Part shown: one piece after another, positions 14,728 through 22,083 of the stretch
How positions within the stretch are numbered: the stretch's first letter is position 1
Layout: each line of letters begins with the position of its first letter
NCBI GenBank assembly: GCA_041859375.1
Contig: JBHEKP010000109.1
Location: forward strand, 1 to 26,506
Reading direction: 5' to 3'
DNA: 26,506 bases
Source of the DNA: JBHEKP01 sp041859375
GTDB lineage: Bacteria > Hydrogenedentota > Hydrogenedentia > Hydrogenedentales > CAITNO01
The notes under the pieces: generated by a model
What the model was told of the DNA's origin: nothing
Database searches by the model: none
Seen by the model: the letters and a program-made list of their open reading frames with translations, nothing else
Program-made: the position numbers and the translations under genes

Positions 14728-16098
14728 TCAGCCGCCCCCCATGACACGGCCCATGACGCGCGCGGCGGGAACCCAGCCGAGGGCGCGGCTGTCCGCCACA
14801 ATCTCCTCCCCGTTTGAGGGCTCGCAGAGGACAAAATAATGCCCCGGCGGCACCACGCTGTATTCCCTGCCGCGGGATTTGCCAAAGAGCGCCTCCGGGG
14901 CGGCCTTGCCAAAATCCACGCCCGTCAGGCAGTCCGGCAAGTCCCCGTCCCGGTCGTTCACCAGCAGTTTTCCGTCCCCAAAGGCGACGCGCTCCCCGGG
15001 CAGACCCGCCACCCGGCCGATGACCAGCAGCTCCTGCCCGTCCGTGGCGTCAAAGGACACCAGCGCCAGGTCGCCCCGCCGCGGCCGCGCCCACCGGACA
15101 AACCACCGGCGGGTGAAGGGTATCCGAAGTCCGTAGGCTGCGAAAAGCGCCACGCACCGCCTCGGCCCGGCCTGCCCCGCGCGCTGGATGGAGCAGAGCC
15201 GCCCAACGAAGAGGCGCAGCCCGGTCAGCCCGAACACCAGCGCAACGGTCAGCCGCCACCAAAAGGTTTCGGAGAAGCCGGTGAAGTCGCGCCAGCGCGG
15301 GGGCGGCCACCAGATGGCGGCCACGCGGCCCACAATGTTGTTCCGGGGCAGCCAGCCGAAATAGCGGCCGTCGCGGCTCTGGGCGCTGTTGTCGCCGAGC
15401 ACCAGGTAGTGGCCTTCGGGCACCACGGAAAACTCGTCGGCGGGCTGCACGCCGTAAATGCCGTCCAGGGGGGAGGTGTAGTACATTTTTTCCGGCATGG
15501 ACGGGGGCGGCTCCAGGGGGACGCCGTCCGCGTACACCCTGCCGCCCTTGATTTGGATGCGCTCCCCCGGCATGCCCACAATGCGCTTCACCAGCGTCTT
15601 GTGGATGGCGTCCTTCTCCACCGTCTTGAAGACCACGATGTCCCAGCGCCGGGGGGGATGGCCCTCGTAGAGGCGCTTGTTCATGAAGGGCACCCGGATG
15701 CCGTAGACCCACTTGTTCACAAAGACGCGGTCGCCCTTTCCAAATCCCGGATCGCCGTGGAGGGTTGTCTCCATGGAGCCCGAGGGGATGCGGTACGGCT
15801 CGGCCACGGCCCAGCGGATGACCAGCGCCAGCCCGAGCGCGAGGAGGGCGCTCCGGCTCCACTCGAAAAGCTGGGTTTTGCCCATGCCCGCCGTCAGCCA
15901 TACCACCGCCCCGCACACCGCCATCACCAGGCCCGCATACCACATCCACTCCGTGCCCGTGGGGCGCACGGTGTTGCCCTTTTGCATGAACCACATGCCG
16001 GCCGCCACCACGGCCGGGCCGATGTAGGCCATCACTTTCGGCACAAGCGGCGTCTCTGTTTCGGGCGTCGCGGCCTTTTCCTTCTCGCGCTGCTTCAT
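14728..16098 (-). CDS. lepB: Signal peptidase I (second copy) with a tandem degenerate second domain
   Basis: Product of 456 residues from ATG 16098, five bases after GGAG. Two extra membrane helices (about 20-40 and 48-72) precede the usual anchor helix at about 82-100. The first S26 domain is complete: Ser108 in IPSGSMETTL, Lys171 in VKRIVGMPGER, and the GDNS box with Asp236. After a hydrophobic stretch at about 275-295, the second half repeats the domain: AAYGLRIPF, then IGRVAGLPGERVAFGDGK, then VVPPGHYFVLCEPS and LGWVPAARVMGRV. In this repeat Gly361 replaces the catalytic Lys, the SGSM box is absent or reduced to CSI, and GDNS has become CEPS. The first half should cleave signal peptides; the second is probably structural or substrate-binding. 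Likely cotranscribed with the cupin gene, hemW and aat. Confidence 0.93.
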   Translation of the reverse strand: MKQREKEKAATPETETPLVPKVMAYIGPAVVAAGMWFMQKGNTVRPTGTEWMWYAGLVMAVCGAVVWLTAGMGKTQLFEWSRSALLALGLALVIRWAVAEPYRIPSGSMETTLHGDPGFGKGDRVFVNKWVYGIRVPFMNKRLYEGHPPRRWDIVVFKTVEKDAIHKTLVKRIVGMPGERIQIKGGRVYADGVPLEPPPSMPEKMYYTSPLDGIYGVQPADEFSVVPEGHYLVLGDNSAQSRDGRYFGWLPRNNIVGRVAAIWWPPPRWRDFTGFSETFWWRLTVALVFGLTGLRLFVGRLCSIQRAGQAGPRRCVALFAAYGLRIPFTRRWFVRWARPRRGDLALVSFDATDGQELLVIGRVAGLPGERVAFGDGKLLVNDRDGDLPDCLTGVDFGKAAPEALFGKSRGREYSVVPPGHYFVLCEPSNGEEIVADSRALGWVPAARVMGRVMGGG

Positions 16099-16124
16099 AA
16101 AAACTCCAAATTAATCGGAAAGGC

Positions 16125-16133
16125 GGGGGGGGG
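16125..16133. repeat. Nine-base G tract between cupin and signal peptidase genes
   Basis: A run of nine G on the plus strand (C on the transcribed sense strand) sits 27-35 bases upstream of the second signal peptidase start, in the 44-base gap after the cupin stop. Such tracts slip during replication and could alter spacing in the leader. It might also be an assembly length error. Confidence 0.5.
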
Positions 16134-16142
16134 TGGCCGGTG

Positions 16143-16514
16143 CTATTCCGGAAAATTCCCCGGAACCGGGTCCGTCACCACGTCCTCATAATCAAAGGGG
16201 GGCACACCGATGATGAGCGACTCCAGATCGCCCACCGACTGGTGCATGTGGCCGGGGCGGATCCAAACGCAGTCGCCCGCGCGCACCGGCACCTCCTCAC
16301 CGTCAATGATGAGCGCGCCCTCGCCGGACAGGATGAAATAATACTCGTCCGTGTGCCGGTGCCAGTGGGGTTGGGCATGGTCCGTGCGCAGCCGCGTGAT
16401 GCTGGCGGGCGCGCCGTCCTCCTTTTTGAACATGCGCTGCCGGAACCCGCATATGCTGCGCTCGCGGGCCTGTTCGTCCACGTTGACTTTCAGGTACGCC
16501 CGGTTGTCGCCCAT
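16143..16514 (-). CDS. Single-domain cupin protein
   Basis: Small beta-barrel protein of 123 residues from ATG 16514, eight bases after GGAGG; a TTG five codons earlier is the only other option. Cupin motif 1 is seen as His50-x-His52 and Glu57 in PHWHRHTDEYYFILSGEG. Motif 2 is weaker, with His89 and His91 in IRPGHMHQS. These would bind a divalent metal. The family includes isomerases, dioxygenases and sugar or auxin-type binding proteins, so no substrate can be given. It is the first gene of the leftward series cupin, signal peptidase, hemW, aat, with a 44-base gap to the next. It has no signal peptide, so cytoplasmic. Confidence 0.88.
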   Translation of the reverse strand: MGDNRAYLKVNVDEQARERSICGFRQRMFKKEDGAPASITRLRTDHAQPHWHRHTDEYYFILSGEGALIIDGEEVPVRAGDCVWIRPGHMHQSVGDLESLIIGVPPFDYEDVVTDPVPGNFPE

Positions 16515-16586
16515 CGTCACGGCCTCCAAAAATATGGTGGAAAGCCTAGCACAACCGTCCGGCGCGGGGAAAGCGGACCGCGCGGC

Positions 16587-16615
16587 TTGCCGGGGCGGCC
16601 CTTTCTTGGTAGAGT
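16587..16615 (+). promoter_or_regulatory. Candidate promoter for the beta-propeller gene
   Basis: TTGCCG (16587-16592) and TAGAGT (16610-16615) are exactly 17 bases apart, each a 4 of 6 match to the sigma-70 consensus, and lie 38 bases upstream of ATG 16653. The gap diverges from the cupin gene, so some promoter is expected here. The sequence match is only moderate. Confidence 0.35.
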
Positions 16616-16652
16616 AGTGGCATGGAAGCGCAACCGCAGGGAGGTGTCAAGC

Positions 16653-18815
16653 ATGGGACGATTTTCCGGGGTGCTGATTGCCGCGGTGCTGTTTGCCCTT
16701 CTCCCTTTTTCCTCCCCCGCCGACGACATGCTGGTCACCGAACCGGAGAAGGTCCTTCTTTCGGGGCCGCCCAGCATCCTCTCATGCAGCCTGGAGACGG
16801 GGCTGCTCATTTTGTCCGACGGGGCCTCCGTCAGGTCGGTTGACATGGCGACGGGACGGGTGGAGTGGGAACGCCGGGGGGTTCAAAACCGGACGGGTGT
16901 GTTCAAGAATACGGTGGTGGTGACGAACATGAACACCATCACCGTGCTGAACCGGTCCACCGGGGACATCCTTTGGGAGAAGACCATTTCATCCTTCGCG
17001 GAGTTCTACAGCCCCATCGTCCTGCCCGGCGGCGGGGGGGTGGTGGCCCAGGGGGATGCGGGGCTGGTCCTGTGTTTTCCCGGCTGGGGCTGGCCGAAAA
17101 CAATCACCCCCCAGCGGGAGTCCCCGATGGGGCTGGTGGACAACGGCGACAACCTGCTTTCGATGGTTTACACCGACAATGAGGACACCTTTGAGTTTGT
17201 CCGACGCGACACGGAAAAACTGGGTGAGATAAACCGGTATCAATTGAAATTGGGCAGGCAAAAAATCGGCTGGCCGCTGATGGCGCTGCTCCCCGGCAAC
17301 CGATTCTTCACGGCAAACAGTGGCGACGGAGAGGGGACCATTCGGCCTGTGCTTTATGACGCGGCAACAGGCGCGGAATTGAAAAAACTGCCCGCTTTCA
17401 GCGGTGTTGCCATGTCAGCAGTCCCCCTGCCGCGTGAAAACGCGGTGTTTTGCGTGTCCAAGGACGCCTCAAAGGGTTGGCTTGTCTCCCTGGACTCGGA
17501 GGGGCCGCCCAGGGAATTCTCCCGTGAAAACCATTTTTTTATGGGTTACAGAAGGTATGCGGAGGAGGGGGACGAGATGCCCATTCTCTCCAAGGATGAG
17601 AACGGGAGCATCTGGGCATGGTCTGTGGCGGACGGGGCACCTGTAACGAAGGTTTTGGACGGCGCGGCCTTCACCCCCGGCAATCCCGGGATAATACTGG
17701 ACGAAAGCCGGATCCTGCTTTATGAAACCGGAGGCAGGTACATGGTTTATGACTTTGTCCTGCAAAAGCCGATCATGTCGGTGCGCATGAAAGATGTTTA
17801 CGGTGGAGGCTCCGTTCTGGTGGACAGCGACTGCCAGACAATGGTCTGCCAGGCCTACACGGGTGAGAACCGGAGTGACTATATGGCGTCCACCAGGTAC
17901 GCCGTGTTTAAACGGGGGAACCCGGAGCCCGTGTGCCAGGGAAAAGGTCGGCCGTCGTTTCTGTCCGGGGATGGGCGGCACATGCTTCTGCAGGAGGACT
18001 ACAAGCACGCCACGCTGGTGCGCCTGGAGGACCAGGCAATCCTTGGACAGTGGGCTTTCGAGGGCTATGGAAATATTGGCGGGGCCTTTTCCGGCGACAA
18101 CGCGAGGGCGGCCGTGATCTTTGGAAAGGACCGCCAGATTGTGCCACTGGATGTCAGCACCCCGCCGGTGATCCTCGAAAACCCTGAAAAATCAACGCAG
18201 CTCGCGGTCCATTCCGTCCTGTTCAGCCGTGACGGGACCAGCCTGCTCGCCAGTTCATGGGGCAGGGCATACCTGTACGATGCGGGTTCGGGAAAACTGC
18301 TGCAAACCTACGAGGAGACGGAAAGGTTTGCCAGCATGTACCAGTCCCCCAACATGAGTCTGGGCGGTGCCGTGCGGAACACGCTGGAGGATCTGGCGGG
18401 CATGTTCACCGACCGATTCAAGGGTTCCCCCCAAATCAGGGCGTGCTTTTCCGGGGACAACGAGGCCTTTGTGGCCACGGAAACCTCCGGGCAACTGGCG
18501 CGGGTGTGGAACCGCGCCACGGGCGCGCAAATTCACACCCTGCGCACCGGACTGCCCGAGGTGCGCGACAAGCGCGGGCAAATCAACAACCAGATCGTCT
18601 TCAGCAAAAACGGCAACTATGCCCTCTCTTTTAACGGTGAGGGTCTGGCCGAGGCCGCCCTCTGGTCCGTGCCGGACGCAGGGATTGTGCGCCGCTACCA
18701 GTTGGGCGGAATTGCCAGGTACGCCCGCGTGCAGGTCGCAGACGACGGATCCGCAGTCCACATCCTTTCAGACAACCGCCTTTGCCGGTGGCCGGGAAAA
18801 CTTGGGCGTGAGTGA
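16653..18815 (+). CDS. Secreted beta-propeller protein (PQQ/WD40-like repeats)
   Basis: Product of 720 residues from ATG 16653, eight bases after GGGAGG. The frame extends farther upstream, but only this start has a ribosome binding site and a signal peptide (MGRFSGVLIAAVLFALLPFS), likely cut near SPA. Repeated beta-blades follow. Early ones are of PQQ type (VDMATGRVEWERR, then VLNRSTGDILWEK). Late ones are WD-like (VLFSRDGTSLLASSWGRAYL, YDAGSGKLLQTYEE, then VWNRATGAQIHTLRTG). There is no second domain, membrane anchor or active-site motif. Such propellers are usually binding platforms at the cell surface or in the periplasm; no ligand is apparent. It precedes addB by 97 bases, and cotranscription is possible but not required. 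Confidence 0.85.
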   Translation: MGRFSGVLIAAVLFALLPFSSPADDMLVTEPEKVLLSGPPSILSCSLETGLLILSDGASVRSVDMATGRVEWERRGVQNRTGVFKNTVVVTNMNTITVLNRSTGDILWEKTISSFAEFYSPIVLPGGGGVVAQGDAGLVLCFPGWGWPKTITPQRESPMGLVDNGDNLLSMVYTDNEDTFEFVRRDTEKLGEINRYQLKLGRQKIGWPLMALLPGNRFFTANSGDGEGTIRPVLYDAATGAELKKLPAFSGVAMSAVPLPRENAVFCVSKDASKGWLVSLDSEGPPREFSRENHFFMGYRRYAEEGDEMPILSKDENGSIWAWSVADGAPVTKVLDGAAFTPGNPGIILDESRILLYETGGRYMVYDFVLQKPIMSVRMKDVYGGGSVLVDSDCQTMVCQAYTGENRSDYMASTRYAVFKRGNPEPVCQGKGRPSFLSGDGRHMLLQEDYKHATLVRLEDQAILGQWAFEGYGNIGGAFSGDNARAAVIFGKDRQIVPLDVSTPPVILENPEKSTQLAVHSVLFSRDGTSLLASSWGRAYLYDAGSGKLLQTYEETERFASMYQSPNMSLGGAVRNTLEDLAGMFTDRFKGSPQIRACFSGDNEAFVATETSGQLARVWNRATGAQIHTLRTGLPEVRDKRGQINNQIVFSKNGNYALSFNGEGLAEAALWSVPDAGIVRRYQLGGIARYARVQVADDGSAVHILSDNRLCRWPGKLGRE

Positions 18816-18854
18816 CCGGGATTCATGGCCGGGAGGCGGCATGCGGCGTTGTTC

Positions 18855-18873
18855 CATTCCGAATAACGGAATG
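18855..18873. repeat. Short inverted repeat upstream of addB
   Basis: CATTCCG and CGGAATG form a perfect 7-base inverted repeat with a 5-base spacer, 40 bases before the addB start. It could be an operator or a small hairpin in the leader. No good promoter boxes flank it, so its role is open. Confidence 0.3.
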
Positions 18874-18912
18874 AATCTGTGGCATACTGCCCGGATGGAG
18901 GCGTGTTGAACC

Positions 18913-21900
18913 ATGGGCGCATGCGAAATATTCTGCGGCACCGGCGTTTCGGACCGGGCCGCCCGGATTGACGAAATTGTGGCGGGGCACTGGGGGCGCG
19001 CTTTGCTGGCCCTTCCGGGCCGCGCCCAGGCGCGGGAGCGGACCGAGGCGCTGCTGTTGGGGCGCGGGTGCGCGCTGTGCCTTGGCGACCCCGTCTGCGA
19101 GCTGAACGCGCTGGCAAAGCGCGTGCTCACCGCCGGGGCCGAGCGGGCGGAGTTGCTTGACGATTTTGACCGCAGCCTGCTCATGGAGGGCTGCCTGGCC
19201 GGGGCGGCGGCGGCGGGCTCCTTTGACAGCCTGAAAACCCGGCCCGACTCCCCAGGCCTGGTGCGCCACATGCTCCAACTGATCACGGCCATCAAGCAGG
19301 CGGCGGTTGAGCCGGGGGAATTCATGGCGCGCATCGGCGGGCTGGCGGAAAAGGGCCCCTTCGACCTGCTGGTCGCGGAGGTGTACGGGCGTTACCAGAA
19401 GCTCCTGACGGAGCGGGGGTTCTATGACGTGCCGGGGCTGTACTGGCGGGCAGGACAGTTGTGCGGGGAGGCCCGTGTGGCGGGGCTGGAGGGGATTGAC
19501 CTTGTGGCGCTGGACGGCTTTGACGACTTCACCCCGTCGCAACTGCGCTTTGTCGCCAAATTGGAACGCCATGTCCCCCGGCTGGTCATCGGCCTTAACT
19601 GCGACACGGCCCCGGACCGCGCCGATCTTTTCACGCTGCCGCACCGCGCCCTTGCGGCGCTTCGGAGCGCGTTAAAGGACACCGTGGTGGTGGAATGCCC
19701 CTCCGCGCCGCCGCAAAGCGCCTGTGAGTACGCCGCCGCCCATCTGGCATGGCGCGACAGGCCGGACGCGCCTTCCCCGGGGCTCAGGCGCGACGTGCGG
19801 CTCATGCCCTGCCTGGACGCGCAGCATGAGGCGGATCAGATTGCCCGTTCGATAAAGCGGCTGGCGGCCGGAGGGGCCGCGCCGGGGCGCATGGCCGTGG
19901 TCGGCCCCGACATGGGCGCGCTGGCAGCGCCGCTGGCCGCTGCGCTGGGGCGGTGCGGTCTTGCCGGTCGTTTCCGCCACCGCCCCGCGCTGTCGGAAAG
20001 CGGGCCGGGCCGCTTTTTGGCGCAGTTGATCAGCGCCGTGGACGGCTGGCCGCGCGACCGGGTGGCGGCGGTGCTCGCCTCGCCATGGTTCAACCCCGCC
20101 CCCTGCGCCCCGGAAAGGTTGCGCGCCTTTCACCGTCTTTCCCGCGATGCGGGCATCGTCGGCGGCAGGCTGGAATGGGTGTCCCGGATGGAACTGCTCG
20201 CGCGGCGGCTGGGGCATCCGGACGGGGGGGGGGAGCGGAAAACTGTCCCGCCGCCCGGTGCGGTGGAATCCCTTGCGGCGATGAGGGGCCGCTTTGACGC
20301 CCTGTGCGCCCTGGTGGACGCGCTGCCGGAGGAGGCGTCGCAGGCGGAATTTGCGGCGGCGTTCCAGGCCGTACTCGACGCGGTCAACCCCGGTGTCGGG
20401 CTTGAGGCGGTTGAGCCGGAGCGACGGGACGGGGAGCATGCCGCCCTTGCGGGAATATCCGGCCTGCTGGAAACACTTCACCAGTCCGGTTTTCCGGAGA
20501 GGATTCTCGGGCGGGGGGAATTTTTCACGCTGCTCCAGCAGGGGCTGTCCATGGAGGGAATGACCGCGCCCGCGCCGCAGGACGCGGTGGTCTGCGCCGA
20601 TCTTTCCCATGTGAAGGGGGAGCGCTTCGATTATGTGTTTTTGGCGGGGGCGAACGAGGGCATGCTGCCGGGCCCGTCCCCGGCAAACGCGGTGTTCACC
20701 GCGGAGGATGTGGCCCGGCTGGGCGAGGGGGATGTGGTGGCGCTGGACGGTGCGGAGGAGCACTCCATGCGGCAGCGGCTGCTGCTCCACCATCTCCTGC
20801 TTGCCCCGGAAAAGGGGCTGGTGGTGTCGTGGCGCATGCAGTCGCGGGAGGGCCGCGCCGCCCTGCCCGCCGCGTTTGTGAAGGAACTGCTGGAGCTGCT
20901 GCCCCCGCCGCTGCTCGAACAGCCCGCCGTCCCGCTTGCGGAGAACCTGCTGGCGGTTCCGGCGGAGGCGGCCTCGGCCCATGACGCGCTGCTGGCCTGC
21001 ATGACCCGCGACAACATCGAGGCGCCCGAATGCGCCGGCGCTCTTCCCCTCCTGCGGGAGGCCGCGGCTGTTGAAGGCACCCGGCTGGACGCCTCCCCCT
21101 TCGGGCCGTATGACGGCGTGCTGGAGGGGCCGGACTCGCTGGAATGGCTGGCGGAGCGCTACGGACCGGAGCACCAGTTCAGCGCGCACCAGTTGGAGCG
21201 CTACAACACCTGCCCCTACGGCTTTTTCGCCGAACAGGTGCTGGGCGTTTCCGAGGAGGACCCGCCATCGGAAGACATCCTGCCCAAACTGCGCGGCACC
21301 CTGTTCCACGGGGTGCTCCAGCGGATTTATGAGGGGCTGGACGGCCCCCTGTCCGATGTGGACGCGGCGCTGGCGCGGCTGGACGGCGCGCTGGAGGCGG
21401 TCTTTGCCGAAAACGCGCCGCGGCTGGAAACGGTGCCACCCGCGCTGCTGGAGGCGGAGCGCGGCAGGATGCGGGTGCAGCTTGAACGTTTCCTGAAACG
21501 CCACGCCGCGCTCGACGAGGAAACGGACTACCGGCCCGCCGCCTTTGAGGCGGCTTTTGGCCGTTCACACCGCGCCGCCGCGGAGGAGGAATCCCCCGAA
21601 CCGCTGCGGCTGGAAACGCCGGAGGGGGTGGTCTGCGTTGGAGGCCGGATCGACCGGATTGACCGCAGCGGGGACAAGGCAAGGGTTATTGACTACAAGA
21701 CCGGCGCGGTGCCCCAGGGTGCGGACATTTACAAGGGCAAAGATCTGCAGATGGGCCTGTACATCAAGGCGGTGGAGCAGGTGCTCATGCCGGGTTCAAC
21801 GGTGGAACGCGCCTGGTACTGTTCCGTGGGAAAAAACAGCGACCAGGAGGCCACAGGCGCAAAGGCGCAACGCAACAAGAAAGACTGGCTTGAACGTGAG

Positions 21901-22083
21901 GAGAACATGACTGCGGCGGTGGCAAAGGCGGTGCGCGGCATCCGGGAGGGCAGCTTCCCGCCCAATCCCGCGGACCCCAAGAAAGCGCGTTGTCCCGAAT
22001 CGGGGCGGTACAAGCAGGCGCGCGTTGCGCGCAAGACAGGAATGCCTGAAATATCCGATCCGGATGCGGAGGGGGAGGAATGA
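18913..22083 (+). CDS. addB: AddB-type PD-(D/E)XK nuclease/helicase-like subunit
   Basis: Large subunit (1056 residues) of a RecBCD-equivalent AddAB complex that resects double-strand breaks for recombination. The N-terminal half is an inactive helicase fold; the Walker A position reads FCGTGVSDRAARI and lacks GKT. A second RecA-like region includes DYVFLAGANEGMLPGPSPAN. The C-terminal RecB nuclease domain has Asp914 in GRIDRIDRSG, Asp927 and Lys929 in VIDYKTG, and Gln in LQMGLYIKA, so it should cut DNA. Of the four cysteines that bind an iron-sulfur cluster in Bacillus AddB, only two candidates remain: one in YNTCPYGFF and one in KKARCPESGRYK. The start codon is uncertain: GGAGG lies 11 bases upstream. 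Its stop overlaps addA as ATGA, typical of the pair. Confidence 0.9.
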   Translation: MGACEIFCGTGVSDRAARIDEIVAGHWGRALLALPGRAQARERTEALLLGRGCALCLGDPVCELNALAKRVLTAGAERAELLDDFDRSLLMEGCLAGAAAAGSFDSLKTRPDSPGLVRHMLQLITAIKQAAVEPGEFMARIGGLAEKGPFDLLVAEVYGRYQKLLTERGFYDVPGLYWRAGQLCGEARVAGLEGIDLVALDGFDDFTPSQLRFVAKLERHVPRLVIGLNCDTAPDRADLFTLPHRALAALRSALKDTVVVECPSAPPQSACEYAAAHLAWRDRPDAPSPGLRRDVRLMPCLDAQHEADQIARSIKRLAAGGAAPGRMAVVGPDMGALAAPLAAALGRCGLAGRFRHRPALSESGPGRFLAQLISAVDGWPRDRVAAVLASPWFNPAPCAPERLRAFHRLSRDAGIVGGRLEWVSRMELLARRLGHPDGGGERKTVPPPGAVESLAAMRGRFDALCALVDALPEEASQAEFAAAFQAVLDAVNPGVGLEAVEPERRDGEHAALAGISGLLETLHQSGFPERILGRGEFFTLLQQGLSMEGMTAPAPQDAVVCADLSHVKGERFDYVFLAGANEGMLPGPSPANAVFTAEDVARLGEGDVVALDGAEEHSMRQRLLLHHLLLAPEKGLVVSWRMQSREGRAALPAAFVKELLELLPPPLLEQPAVPLAENLLAVPAEAASAHDALLACMTRDNIEAPECAGALPLLREAAAVEGTRLDASPFGPYDGVLEGPDSLEWLAERYGPEHQFSAHQLERYNTCPYGFFAEQVLGVSEEDPPSEDILPKLRGTLFHGVLQRIYEGLDGPLSDVDAALARLDGALEAVFAENAPRLETVPPALLEAERGRMRVQLERFLKRHAALDEETDYRPAAFEAAFGRSHRAAAEEESPEPLRLETPEGVVCVGGRIDRIDRSGDKARVIDYKTGAVPQGADIYKGKDLQMGLYIKAVEQVLMPGSTVERAWYCSVGKNSDQEATGAKAQRNKKDWLEREENMTAAVAKAVRGIREGSFPPNPADPKKARCPESGRYKQARVARKTGMPEISDPDAEGEE
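20224..20233 (+). repeat. Ten-base G tract inside addB
   Basis: A run of ten G encodes the three glycines in HPDGGGERK and keeps the frame open here. Gain or loss of one base would truncate AddB about 60% short of its end and remove the nuclease domain. It may be a slippage site or a place where sequencing errors accumulate. Confidence 0.5.

Noticed and set aside
14839..16191. Open frame of 450 codons on the plus strand
   Set aside because: It is antisense to the signal peptidase gene; its composition is typical of a shadow frame.
16140..16652. Upstream extension of the beta-propeller frame
   Set aside because: It runs antisense through the cupin gene; ATG 16653 has a good ribosome binding site and a signal peptide directly after it.
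19672..21504. Long open frame of 610 codons on the minus strand
   Set aside because: It lies wholly inside addB, is rich in Arg, Gln and His, and has no recognisable domain; long antisense frames are expected in high-GC coding DNA.
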